36,035 nucleotides of DNA from Candidatus Colivivens caballi (GCA_018065565.1 JAGHSZ010000058.1:1-36035); one strand, 5' to 3'; positions 1 to 8,639 are shown, counted from the stretch's first letter. A program made the numbers and translations. The notes: a model not told the origin generated them from the letters alone.

Positions 1-263
1 TTAAACCCAAATCGTCCATTAGACTGTTACACGCTAACAAGCCTTCTTTTTGTCATCTGTCTTGTCGCTTTTCAGTTACAATGGAACCCCATTGCGTCCT
101 CAAATCAACAATACATCTGCTCAAAAACTCCTTTGTCGGCATAAACACCGAGTTGTCGCAAACCTCATGACATTCAGTCATTCGGTCATCATAACGCTAA
201 TGAACGATTCGGGTTAAAATGACTGATGACACCTGCGGTGGCGCCTTTTTCTATTTTTCCCTC
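1..263. other. non-coding leader with two inverted copies of a conserved motif
   Basis: No credible gene is visible here. The stretch carries two opposed copies of a motif that reads CTAATGAACGATTCGGG: one on the minus strand at 1-22 and one on the plus strand at 197-218. The same motif lies beside the other two palindrome arrays of this window (24357-24377 and 32805-32826). The remaining sequence shows nothing I can assign. Confidence 0.6.
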
Positions 264-473
264 GCGAGCATTCATGTTTTCCTTTACGAGCGCTCGTATT
301 TTCCTTCACGAGCGCTCATAGATTGAAAAAGGTGTACACCTTCTTGAATTTTGGTGTACACCTTTCTGCCGTTTGCTGTACACCTTTTTGCAGGAAGGTG
401 TACACCTTTTCTAATTATCGTACGCTCGATTGACCATTTATGAGCGCTCGTGAAGGAAAACATGAGCGCTCGT
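264..473. repeat. 22-bp-periodic palindrome array, copy 1 (A3-B4-A3)
   Basis: Ten palindromic units are centred at 269, 291, 313, 335, 357, 379, 401, 423, 445 and 467, exactly 22 bp apart. The outer units are type A (ACGAGCGCTCGT or ATGAGCGCTCGT; the ones at 269 and 423 are degenerate). The four central units are type B (AAGGTGTACACCTT or close variants). Spacers of 8-10 bp are AT-rich and differ. A 22-bp step cannot preserve a reading frame, so the short open frames across it are accidental. The array ends about 67 bp upstream of the promoter of the next gene. I know no named family with this design. Confidence 0.9.
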
Positions 474-539
474 GTGGCAATCCTTGTGCGGGGCATGTCG
501 ATGAAATTGCTTCGTATGCACAAAAAATCGGTGTGAAGT

Positions 540-571
540 TTTGCCTTTCTCCGTTTTAATTCTTACCTTTG
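540..571 (+). promoter_or_regulatory. Bacteroidetes-type promoter for the FemAB-like gene
   Basis: A -33 box TTTG (540-543) is followed after 20 bp by a -7 box TACCTTTG (564-571), matching the TTTG/TAnnTTTG pattern of Bacteroidetes housekeeping promoters. The gene start at 618 leaves a leader of about 40 bp. Confidence 0.7.
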
Positions 572-617
572 CCATCTGATAATGCAAATGAACTGACGAA
601 GACAAAACGGTAACGGT

Positions 618-1550
618 ATGGAAGTAAAGCGCATCACGGCAAAGGAGTATGGGGACCTGTTTCCTCATCCATTCAGCATGTTCAACAGTGTGGAGTTTTC
701 TGAGTTGAACAGGGCAAAGTGTCTGGATGTGCATTATCTGATATTCCTGAACAACAAAATCCGTCTGGGCATCATTTTAGGTGAGACCGACGACATGTTG
801 AAGTCGCCGTTCTCGGCATCCTATGGCGGGTTCAGTTTCAACACTGCCGTACCGCTCCAGTACTACGATGAGGCTTGCCTGAAACTGAAAGAATATGCCG
901 GTTCCATCGGAAAAAGTCTGCGCATCACACTGGCTCCGCCGCTCTACGACGAACTCGACAATGCCAAGACTTTCCGTGCGCTGATGAGTGCCGGGGCGAC
1001 GATTGAGAGCATCGACTACAACCATCATTTCGACCTTGCGCAGTTTGACCACTATGAGGAACTGGTGGACAGCAAGACTCGCAACAAACTCCGTACTGCC
1101 CTTTCGCTTGACCTCTGTTTTGAGAAACTCGACAGCAGCAGCGACAGCGATGTGGAGCGTGCCTACCGCGTCATACAGACTAACCACATTCGCCGCGGGC
1201 ATCCGCTGAGAATGAGTCTGCAACAGGTGATTGACACCATCAAGGTCATCCCTGCCGACTTCTTCATCGTGACGAATGCCGAGGGCACTGACATTGCCGC
1301 AGCACAGATATTCCACACATCGAAGGACACCGTCCAGGTGATTTACTGGGGCGACATCCCCGACTATCCGCAGTTGCACTCCATGAATTTCCTCTCATAC
1401 AAAGTGTTTGAGTACTACCACAGTTCGACCGACATCAAGTGCATTGATATCGGCATCTCAACTGAGGAAGGTACCCCAAATTATGGTTTGTGTGAGTTTA
1501 AGGAAAATGTTGGATGCAACGCTTCGACACGGTTCACCCTGAAATTGTAA
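618..1550 (+). CDS. FemAB/GNAT-like acyltransferase
   Basis: This 310-residue soluble protein has no signal peptide. It has the look of the FemAB-like GNAT-fold proteins often found near Bacteroidales surface-polysaccharide genes: a split acyltransferase fold, a central stretch rich in charged residues (around 145-175, including SKTRNKLRTAL) and a C-terminal half with the pattern AAAQIFHTSKDTVQVIYWG. Such enzymes transfer acyl or aminoacyl groups to sugars or peptides; the substrate here cannot be told. It stands alone, with its own promoter and a palindrome array upstream. The ATG at 618 is the first in frame after the promoter. Confidence 0.7.
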   Translation: MEVKRITAKEYGDLFPHPFSMFNSVEFSELNRAKCLDVHYLIFLNNKIRLGIILGETDDMLKSPFSASYGGFSFNTAVPLQYYDEACLKLKEYAGSIGKSLRITLAPPLYDELDNAKTFRALMSAGATIESIDYNHHFDLAQFDHYEELVDSKTRNKLRTALSLDLCFEKLDSSSDSDVERAYRVIQTNHIRRGHPLRMSLQQVIDTIKVIPADFFIVTNAEGTDIAAAQIFHTSKDTVQVIYWGDIPDYPQLHSMNFLSYKVFEYYHSSTDIKCIDIGISTEEGTPNYGLCEFKENVGCNASTRFTLKL

Positions 1551-1676
1551 CAACAGGGATTTCGTCGCTACCTGCAAAATGCGTTCGCAACATCTACAAA
1601 TGGCACTGATTGGCCAGAAATCAATAAAAATGTGGCTATTGTTGCCGAATTGTGCATGCTTGTGCTGAATTTTTAG

Positions 1677-1684
1677 TATTTTTG
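1677..1684 (+). promoter_or_regulatory. probable -7 box for the restriction-modification operon
   Basis: TATTTTTG fits TAnnTTTG. A TTG lies 24 bp upstream (1650-1652), slightly farther than usual, so the -33 assignment is weak. Confidence 0.45.
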
Positions 1685-1826
1685 CATGTGATTTGGTATG
1701 TTGTACCCACTTCGGTCGGAGCAAGCGACATTTCAATCTGCAAAACAAGATGATGGATAGACAATGAGCAAGAGTTGCTGGCTTTTTCCATCTAATCTTG
1801 AACAGTCTAATGTGAATGGGGCATAG

Positions 1827-3371
1827 ATGAACATTGGCTTGTTTATTGGCAACAAACAAAAAATCAATAAAATGGCTGCTAATTTTGATAGAACGGACCG
1901 AGTGTCCATATTTAAGTATAGTGCAGGTCTGATTGACCATTGCTTGCGAGAGTTCGCGAATGAAGAGGAAATACTTCACCTCCCTGCTGGCGACAAAGGA
2001 AAGTTGGGAAAGTTGGTTGAATATCTCTATTTCAAATATCCAATTAATAATAATCCCGAAGCTGATTTTGCAGAAGCCGGGATGGAACTGAAATGTACAG
2101 GATTGAGAAATGGCATACGCGAGGAGTATCTTATCAAAGAACGATTAGTGTGTGGCATGATTAATTACATGGAAGTTGTAAACGAGAGTTTTGAGACATC
2201 TCATTTCTATCAGAAGTGCCTTGTCATGCTCTTGTTGTTCTATCTCTACAAGAAGGGAACAAACTTGCTTGATGCTAAATTTTTGTTCAGTGTGCTTTGG
2301 AAGTTACCTGAAAAAGATTTGATAATCATAAGGCGAGATTACGAAACGATAGTCAATAAGATTAGGGCTGGTCAAGCACACAATCTTTCGGAAGGAGATA
2401 CAGTTTATTTGGGTGCTTGCAGAAAAGGACAAAAGGGGGATGCTTTAAGAACTCAGCCATTTTCCGAAATTAAAGCAAAGGGACGTGCATTCAGCCTTAA
2501 ACCTGCTTACATGCGAACTGTACTCAAATATGTGTTGGATAGTGGCCAGCCTGCTATCTGCAACTTCGATGATATTGACCTGAACAAACAGCTTGTTAGC
2601 GTTAAGGAACTCAAAAAAAGTTCATTTGAAAATATTTTGCTTTCACGCTTTGGCAGGTACTATGGGTTGAATAGTTTCCAGATATTTAAGAAGATGAGGC
2701 AAAAGCCATCCTTCGGTAAAGACAAATACTTTGATTCTTCAAATGCGATTGCCGGAAAGGGCTTGGTGAGTAATGTCAACAAATCAGAAGAATTTGAAAA
2801 GTCTGGTATAATGCTGAAAGCCATCCGTGTTGAACAAAATGGAAGAATCGAACAAGCCATGTCCTTTGAAAACATAGATTGGCAGGAGGTTTTCGAATGC
2901 GATGAATGGGAAGATTCAAGACTTTATGAAATATTCTCAAATCGTTTTATGTTTGTAGTCTATCGAAACACTGGTCATCCAATCAATGTGAGGGTCTATC
3001 GTAACTGGCTAAAGGAGAAGAATGCTGAACGAAAAGCAAAAGGTAAATACTTATATAAGCTTGAAGATAGTTACGAACTTGAAAGAGTATTCTTCTGGAC
3101 AATGCCACAGGAAGATTTGGAATTAGCCCGTGAGTATTGGACAGATATAAAGCGCCAAGTACAAGCGGATAATATAAAAGTTGGTCAGTTCTGGAAGATT
3201 GGGGATGACAAGAAATTTCATGTTCGTCCCAAAGGACAGCTTAGTAAGTTTAAGGATGTAAGCCCTGTCACAGGTGAGAAGACTGCTGACCAGTTATGTT
3301 ACTGGTTCAATGCAAACTATGTAAAGGACATTATTAAAGACTCAGTTGAATTAGAAAACGGGTTAAGTTAA
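1827..3371 (+). CDS. Sau3AI-like type II restriction endonuclease
   Basis: The 514-residue protein matches the Sau3AI plan (about 490 residues): an N-terminal MutH-like nuclease half and a C-terminal DNA-binding/effector half. The catalytic pattern is D80, E87 and K89 in EADFAEAGMELKCTG. Further Sau3AI-type landmarks are KERLVCGMINYMEV, the segment around SEGDTVYLGACRKGQKG, IKAKGRAFSLK and the C-terminal pair KFHVRPKG and YWFNANYV. Sau3AI cuts before GATC, so GATC is the predicted target. A second ATG at 1872 is an equally possible start, because residues 1-15 look non-conserved. The gene lies 2 bp before its methyltransferase and both are AT-richer than their surroundings, which suggests transfer as a unit. 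Confidence 0.9.
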   Translation: MNIGLFIGNKQKINKMAANFDRTDRVSIFKYSAGLIDHCLREFANEEEILHLPAGDKGKLGKLVEYLYFKYPINNNPEADFAEAGMELKCTGLRNGIREEYLIKERLVCGMINYMEVVNESFETSHFYQKCLVMLLLFYLYKKGTNLLDAKFLFSVLWKLPEKDLIIIRRDYETIVNKIRAGQAHNLSEGDTVYLGACRKGQKGDALRTQPFSEIKAKGRAFSLKPAYMRTVLKYVLDSGQPAICNFDDIDLNKQLVSVKELKKSSFENILLSRFGRYYGLNSFQIFKKMRQKPSFGKDKYFDSSNAIAGKGLVSNVNKSEEFEKSGIMLKAIRVEQNGRIEQAMSFENIDWQEVFECDEWEDSRLYEIFSNRFMFVVYRNTGHPINVRVYRNWLKEKNAERKAKGKYLYKLEDSYELERVFFWTMPQEDLELAREYWTDIKRQVQADNIKVGQFWKIGDDKKFHVRPKGQLSKFKDVSPVTGEKTADQLCYWFNANYVKDIIKDSVELENGLS

Positions 3372-3373
3372 TT

Positions 3374-5122
3374 ATGGCTAAGAAACAACGACATAAAATC
3401 AAAGTAGTAGAGTTGTTTGCCGGGGTTGGGGGATTCCGTATAGGATTAGAGGGCGCATCAGATGCTTATGAAACAATCTGGAATAATCAATGGGAACCTT
3501 CAACTACAAGGCAAGATGCTTCTCTTGTGTATAAAGCAAGATTCGGATCAAAGGGACATTCAAACACTGACATAAACCTTGTGCAGACAAAAGATATTCC
3601 TAACCATGATTTGTTGGTTGGTGGCTTCCCATGTCAGGATTATTCCGTAGCTGCTTCTCTCAGTCGCTCAGGTGGCATAGAAGGAAAGAAGGGCGTGCTT
3701 TGGTGGCAAATCTATCGAATTCTGAACGAAAAAGGAGATAACCGTCCAAACTATATTTTCTTTGAAAATGTAGATCGTTTGCTTGGTTCACCTGCAAAGC
3801 AGAGAGGGCGTGACTTTGCTATCATCTTAGCATCGCTAGCAGATTTGGGTTATACTGTAGAATGGCGTGTGATTAACGCTGCTGATTATGGTATGCCACA
3901 GCGCAGAAGAAGAACATATATTGTTGGTTATAGAGAAAAGTCAGCAATTTACAATAAAATTGAGGAACTGGATGATTGGGTACTCTATGATGGAGTAATG
4001 GCGAAAGTTTTCCCTTTTCAAATGAAACATAAATCTGTATCTGACTTTGAAATTGAGGGGTCAATCAAAGAGGTTTCAGACAATTTCAACAAAACTAACA
4101 AAGAAGGTACTTCAAGTCCTTTCGGTGATGCAGGAATCATGAGAAATCGTTATGTATATTCGGTCGATACGATTCCTGTTTACGAGGGCACAAAAATGAC
4201 TCTTGGCTGTAATCTCGTAGATGAAAACTTAGTGCCAGAGGAATTTTTCATTGGTGACGAAGAACTACCAAAGTGGCAATACGAGAAAGGTCCAAAGAAA
4301 ATAAATAGAGTTTCTAAAGATGGTTATGAATACATTTTCTCTGAAGGTGGTATGGCATTCCCTGATTTGCCCGAAAATCCTTCAAGAACAATCATTACAG
4401 GGGAGGGCGGTCCTTCTGCCTCTCGTTTCAAGCATGTAGTAAAAACTCCATCTGGACGCTATCGCCGATTGATTCCGATAGAATTGGAACGCTTGAATAT
4501 GTTTCCCGACAATCACACTTGCCATCCAGATGTCAGCGACGGTCGTAGAGCTTTCTTAATGGGAAATGCTTTGGTTTGTGGTGTAGTTGCAGAAGTAGGA
4601 AAGAGTTTGTACAGATTCATGTATGACGAGGAACCGATGTCAACGCGTCCTATTCACATTCAACGTGATGCTCAGCCGATGCTTTCGCTTGATTTGTTCG
4701 CAGAGGAGAATAAAGAGCTTGTGGTGAACAAACCAAAGAAGGTTTATACTTTGGATTATACAAAGCATCTGCTAATAGGACTTGTGAAGAAGGACAATGA
4801 AAAATATTTCTTGGATAGTGAACCAGTAAAGATTTACTATACAGGTAAAACAAAATCGTTTCCTTCGACTGTTGCATTGAATAAATTGTATTACTTCATG
4901 CCTTATATCAAAGGCAAGGGCGTTCGTGACCTCTATCTTATACGAATCGCAAGAATAGGCAACAAAGCGGAGATTCATCCAGAAACCGAAGATACTGCCC
5001 CGCGTCTTGTATTTGAACTGGAATTTCTTGAAAGTTTACATGAATATGCTGATGTAAACCTTAACATCTTCCGCACATACAGAGATACATTGCTGGGAAA
5101 GATTTTGGGGGATATGATTTAA
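3374..5122 (+). CDS. DNA cytosine-5 methyltransferase (partner of the Sau3AI-like enzyme)
   Basis: All main m5C-methyltransferase motifs are present: motif I ELFAGVGGFRIG (residues 13-24), motif IV with the catalytic Cys87 in GGFPCQDYS, motif VI ENV at 131-133, motif VIII QRRRR at 176-180, and motif X GNALVCGVVAEVGKSL near 397. It should protect GATC sites by C5 methylation, if the pairing with the upstream nuclease holds. The protein has 582 residues, whereas simple enzymes of this kind end soon after motif X at about 400-420. The last 165 residues form an extra domain that I do not recognise. The ATG lies 2 bp after the nuclease stop, so translation is probably coupled. Confidence 0.93.
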   Translation: MAKKQRHKIKVVELFAGVGGFRIGLEGASDAYETIWNNQWEPSTTRQDASLVYKARFGSKGHSNTDINLVQTKDIPNHDLLVGGFPCQDYSVAASLSRSGGIEGKKGVLWWQIYRILNEKGDNRPNYIFFENVDRLLGSPAKQRGRDFAIILASLADLGYTVEWRVINAADYGMPQRRRRTYIVGYREKSAIYNKIEELDDWVLYDGVMAKVFPFQMKHKSVSDFEIEGSIKEVSDNFNKTNKEGTSSPFGDAGIMRNRYVYSVDTIPVYEGTKMTLGCNLVDENLVPEEFFIGDEELPKWQYEKGPKKINRVSKDGYEYIFSEGGMAFPDLPENPSRTIITGEGGPSASRFKHVVKTPSGRYRRLIPIELERLNMFPDNHTCHPDVSDGRRAFLMGNALVCGVVAEVGKSLYRFMYDEEPMSTRPIHIQRDAQPMLSLDLFAEENKELVVNKPKKVYTLDYTKHLLIGLVKKDNEKYFLDSEPVKIYYTGKTKSFPSTVALNKLYYFMPYIKGKGVRDLYLIRIARIGNKAEIHPETEDTAPRLVFELEFLESLHEYADVNLNIFRTYRDTLLGKILGDMI

Positions 5123-5129
5123 TAAGCAT

Positions 5130-5184
5130 GAACAAACAAAAGGCTAACCCCAGCGCATTGGTGGGGTTAGCCTTTTGTTTGTTC
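5130..5184. terminator. bidirectional terminator-like perfect inverted repeat, copy 1
   Basis: Two perfect 22-bp arms (5130-5151 and 5163-5184) enclose the 11-bp loop AGCGCATTGGT. The arms are A-rich on the left and T-rich on the right, so the hairpin can terminate in both directions. It lies between convergent genes. Nearly the same sequence recurs at 8465-8515, and similarity continues past the right arm (GGCAAATAAC in both). Confidence 0.85.
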
Positions 5185-5212
5185 GACAACTGGCAAATAA
5201 CCAGAACATTAC

Positions 5213-6253
5213 TTATTTCTTCATCCACTCGGCAGGAGTCATACCCGTGAACTTTCGGAAGTTGCGATAGAAAGACTGCTCGCTCGAAAAACCTGCACTT
5301 TCAGCAATGATGATTTGTTTTGTGCCTTCTGTGTTTTGCAGTAGGTTCTTCGCGTATTCTATGCGCATCGAGTTGATATAGTCAGAAAAACTGCATCCGT
5401 GTTCCTGGTTGATGTAGTTGGAAATGTAGGTGCGACACAGTCCGAGTTCCTTTGCCACATCACTTATTTTCAGGTTTTTGATAAGAAAATATTGTTCATC
5501 GACCATCAGGTGTTCGATTCTTTGTCCGATGTTGCTCATTGAACCATCGACTTCTGCCATTTCTTCATCTTCGCTGGTGCCAGCTTCGTCGATTAGCTGC
5601 TCGACAGTGAACTTGCGCGTATAGCAGATGTAGCAGATGGAATAGAGCATTACCGAAAAGGCAATCATGACAATGAGGAGTGCCATGTCGCTGTTGGCAA
5701 AATACTGCTTGCCTATGAAGTTGGCAACAACGGAGAGTACGGAGGTGGCGACCAGTGCTGCCAGCAGGTGTTTCAGTGCCGTGGTGTCCCTTCCCTCAAC
5801 ATCGGCATAGGTGTCGGCAACTTCCTTGTCGAACGCCCTCAGAAGCTTGAACCCATAGATGGCAACAAGGACGATTTGGAGTGCATTGAGAATCTTCTGG
5901 GCTATGGTGACTCCATCGCCAGGGAACAACAGTCGGGCAAGTGCCACAACGACTCCGGGCAACAGAATCAGGAGCAGCCGAAGGGAATCGACCGGACGAG
6001 AAGTGAGCCGGTAGATGTAGGCAAAGAAGAGTGGATAAACGGAAAGTGAACATAGAGTCCAGAGACATTCCATCGGGTGTGACAACCCGACGGTGAAGTA
6101 GAGCATATGACAGAAGTACAGCACCACGCATGTGGCGAGAAACCATGTGAACATACGCTTTGCCTGGTCGCTGTTCCGATAGAGCAACGCATACTGGATG
6201 AACCAGAAGAGACAAATGAAGAACGGGGTGCTGCCGATTATTGATTTAAACAT
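5213..6253 (-). CDS. membrane-anchored AraC-family regulator 1
   Basis: The N-terminal 220 residues hold about six or seven hydrophobic segments. The C-terminal 100 residues are an AraC/HTH_18 DNA-binding domain, with ISDVAKELGLCRTYISNYIN as the first helix-turn-helix and IIIAESAGFSSEQSFYRNFR as the second, ending in FTGMTPAEWMKK. It probably senses a membrane or extracellular signal and controls nearby genes. It diverges from the dockerin-tailed secreted protein at 6512. A -7 box on the minus strand at 6297-6304 would put transcription start close to the ATG at 6283, so I prefer the ATG at 6253 (MFKSIIG). The layout matches the second regulator at 9909-11081. Confidence 0.85.
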   Translation of the reverse strand: MFKSIIGSTPFFICLFWFIQYALLYRNSDQAKRMFTWFLATCVVLYFCHMLYFTVGLSHPMECLWTLCSLSVYPLFFAYIYRLTSRPVDSLRLLLILLPGVVVALARLLFPGDGVTIAQKILNALQIVLVAIYGFKLLRAFDKEVADTYADVEGRDTTALKHLLAALVATSVLSVVANFIGKQYFANSDMALLIVMIAFSVMLYSICYICYTRKFTVEQLIDEAGTSEDEEMAEVDGSMSNIGQRIEHLMVDEQYFLIKNLKISDVAKELGLCRTYISNYINQEHGCSFSDYINSMRIEYAKNLLQNTEGTKQIIIAESAGFSSEQSFYRNFRKFTGMTPAEWMKK

Positions 6254-6296
6254 ACTGAAACTTATTGCTTGGCTGTACTGCACTGATTATACGCTG

Positions 6297-6304
6297 CAAA
6301 ATTA
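6297..6304 (-). promoter_or_regulatory. probable -7 box for AraC regulator 1
   Basis: Read on the minus strand this is TAATTTTG, fitting TAnnTTTG. No clear TTG lies at the proper distance upstream. Confidence 0.4.
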
Positions 6305-6445
6305 CTGAATTATCGTGAATTGACCTAATGCAGCAGTGACTTTTTGGTCGCAGAGTATCAGTGGATTGCATGATATGGTAGTAAATATGTACGCTTTGTT
6401 AGCGCAAAAGACGCTTATTTCTTCGCATACCTTATATATAAATAA

Positions 6446-6453
6446 TATCTTTG
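6446..6453 (+). promoter_or_regulatory. probable -7 box for the secreted dockerin-tailed protein
   Basis: TATCTTTG fits TAnnTTTG and lies 58 bp before the ATG at 6512. The -33 box is not evident, which may reflect dependence on the divergent AraC regulator. Confidence 0.5.
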
Positions 6454-6511
6454 CATCTGCTTGATGTGTGACGACAGATAATAACCATAAATACATTAAT
6501 TACATTAATCA

Positions 6512-8437
6512 ATGAAAAAATCAATCTCAATTCGTATGCTGCTGTCCGCAGCAGTTGCTTTAATGCTGTCAGTGTCTGCAAATGCACAGCCGATGCCTTC
6601 GGTTGATGTGGTTCCCGGATGCAAGGGTGTGCTGGACGAAAGTCAGTTCCCGACAGCTCCTGAGAAGACATTCAGCGGACTGTATGTCCGTTACGGTGCA
6701 TTGAACTATAACCTCAGCGGAGTGGAGTATGAGCTGCTGCTTCAAGGTGCGTCCTACAATTACGACCGTGAAAACCGCCTTGTGCTCGAAATGAAGGACA
6801 ATGGCAAGTGGGCGGTGGTTGACTCATTCAACTACTACAACCGCACTGTCACCGAGCCGGGTGACTACCGCCTTAGGGTGGCAAAAGGCCCGATGGAAGG
6901 CTATGTGTCAAATGTGGTGAAACTCAATGCCATCGGCTATTGCAACACTTATATCACTGGTGCTTACACCGCTGGTTCACAATGGAACGACCCATTCGAA
7001 GGTGAAATTATTCATCGACCTACTGTTTACTTCCGTGTCTATAAAGACCGTTACGACTACAATTATTACTGCACCGATGTCGATGACGCAGACTATGCTG
7101 GCGACATCTTCACAATGAAGTGGTATCGCTACAATCCTTGGACAGGCGAGAAGACGGAAGTCACTCCAACTGCTCGTGGCAACTATAAAATCACGAAGGA
7201 AGACATCGGCCATGAAATCATTTGCGAAGTGAAAGGCGATGGTGAACACTGCAACTTCTTTTATAATTTCAACTGCCATATTGTGCGGCTCCCTCTTGTC
7301 GGCAAACCTGTCTATGTCAACCATGACGGTGCAATCATCAACACTGAATATGTGCTTACTGACCCACAGAACCAACTGGCACTGAAATACTACGACTATG
7401 AACTTGGTTCATATGTTGATGTTGACTTCACTGCCGTTGAGAAACAACCAGGACAATATGCACTCCAAATGGACTTTATGCCTGAATACTTGGAGGTGAC
7501 ATACCAGAGCCCAATCGTGACCCTCAACCAGTACTTCGATTATATTGACATCAACGATGAAGACGGTTTCAATTCTCCTTTCCGTCCTCTCAGCATTCAG
7601 AACTATCCAGAGGCAATGCGCGCAACTGCTTTCCTTGGCAACGACACAGTCAGCGACGCAAAGATTGTTGCATATCGCTGGAACCTGAGCGGCGAGATGG
7701 AGGCTACTCCACTGGAAGCAAATGAATGGGGCGAGACCGGTCTGCTCACAGGTGAATACTATCTGAAAGCTTCTGCTGACGGTGCAGTTGACACTTATTT
7801 CCCTAATGCTGATACATGGGAAAATGCTGTTGTAGTCCGTACCAATGTCAAGACTTATGCAGAAGAATTCTGGTTCAGAGAGGACACTGTTTACAACATC
7901 CAGCTCATCCCAGTTCCTGCTGCGACAACGGGTACTGGCACCGTCAGCGGACATGTGGCAACCGAACCAAAGGCGGCTTCACTCCGCATGGTAGCTCCAC
8001 AGGCAGAGGGCAACAGCATCCTGCTCAAGGACAAGATGACTGGCGACATCATCGCTGTCACAAAGACTGATGCCAATGGCGACTTCAAGTTTGAGAACCT
8101 TCCTTTCGGCGACTATGTGGTTGTTCCTGATGTTGCCGGTTGCACTCTGGCCAATGCTATCGAAGTGTCACTCAGCGAAGGCAACGACACTGCCGACAAC
8201 ATCAATTACACTGTCAGTGATGGCGTTATTACCCCAGAAGGTGGTGCGGGTGGCTCAGGTGATGCCAATGGCGACAATGCAGTCGATGTCAGCGACATCA
8301 GTGTCATTGCTTCCTACATCCTCGGAAACGACCCAGAACCGTTTGACGCTTCGGCAGCCGACATCAATGGCGATGGCGACATCGATGTGACTGATGTGTC
8401 GGGAGTTGCCAACTTCATCCTTTACAACACGAAGTAA
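6512..8437 (+). CDS. secreted protein with Cna-B-like domain and dockerin-like tail
   Basis: A signal peptide (residues 1-26, ending SANAQ) precedes about 470 residues of aromatic-rich, beta-looking repeats that I cannot assign. Near residues 485-570 is a carboxypeptidase-regulatory/Cna-B-like segment (LLKDKMTGDIIAVTKTDANG and FENLPFGDYVV). The C-terminus from about 584 is a type I dockerin-like pair of calcium loops, DANGDNAVDVSD and DINGDGDIDVTD, each with Asp/Asn at positions 1, 3, 5, 9 and 12. The protein should be exported and displayed or complexed at the surface. It diverges from an AraC regulator and ends at a strong hairpin. The same tail is found on the C10 peptidase at 12873. Confidence 0.85.
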   Translation: MKKSISIRMLLSAAVALMLSVSANAQPMPSVDVVPGCKGVLDESQFPTAPEKTFSGLYVRYGALNYNLSGVEYELLLQGASYNYDRENRLVLEMKDNGKWAVVDSFNYYNRTVTEPGDYRLRVAKGPMEGYVSNVVKLNAIGYCNTYITGAYTAGSQWNDPFEGEIIHRPTVYFRVYKDRYDYNYYCTDVDDADYAGDIFTMKWYRYNPWTGEKTEVTPTARGNYKITKEDIGHEIICEVKGDGEHCNFFYNFNCHIVRLPLVGKPVYVNHDGAIINTEYVLTDPQNQLALKYYDYELGSYVDVDFTAVEKQPGQYALQMDFMPEYLEVTYQSPIVTLNQYFDYIDINDEDGFNSPFRPLSIQNYPEAMRATAFLGNDTVSDAKIVAYRWNLSGEMEATPLEANEWGETGLLTGEYYLKASADGAVDTYFPNADTWENAVVVRTNVKTYAEEFWFREDTVYNIQLIPVPAATTGTGTVSGHVATEPKAASLRMVAPQAEGNSILLKDKMTGDIIAVTKTDANGDFKFENLPFGDYVVVPDVAGCTLANAIEVSLSEGNDTADNINYTVSDGVITPEGGAGGSGDANGDNAVDVSDISVIASYILGNDPEPFDASAADINGDGDIDVTDVSGVANFILYNTK

Positions 8438-8464
8438 AGAGACATAGCAAGAGACATAATAGTC

Positions 8465-8515
8465 GAACAAACAAAAGGCTAACCTCAGCGCATTGGTGGG
8501 GTTAGCCTTTGTTTT
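8465..8515 (+). terminator. terminator-like inverted repeat, copy 2
   Basis: This nearly repeats the hairpin at 5130-5184: the first 47 bases agree except for one C/T change in the left arm. The right arm has a small rearrangement of its T-run. It follows the secreted protein gene and precedes the transposase. Together the two copies form a direct repeat around the AraC/dockerin gene pair. Confidence 0.8.
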
Positions 8516-8592
8516 GTGTGACGACAGGCAAATAACGGGTGCCAGACATGAAAAGATGACGGTAAAGTGATACGGATAAGATTTTTTATTGC

Positions 8593-8600
8593 TATATTTG
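8593..8600 (+). promoter_or_regulatory. probable -7 box for the RAYT gene
   Basis: TATATTTG fits TAnnTTTG. Its position means that the open frame starting at 8589 cannot be translated from its first codon, which favours a downstream start near 8640. Confidence 0.45.
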
Positions 8601-8639
8601 CGCTGTGTTAATTGCATCGAAGGCAAAAACGGACTGACA

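Noticed and set aside
264..473. CRISPR array
   Set aside because: The repeats are 12-14-bp palindromes of two classes with 8-10-bp spacers. The period is far too short for CRISPR and no cas gene is present.
284..523. Small open frames across the three palindrome arrays (also 24111-24507 and 32602-32784)
   Set aside because: The 22-bp step shifts the frame at each unit, so recurring peptide words (KVYT, GVHL) come from the repeats themselves. No conserved start or promoter supports them.
777..1379. 200-residue minus-strand open frame
   Set aside because: It is opposite the FemAB-like gene, has no recognisable motif, and lacks a promoter.
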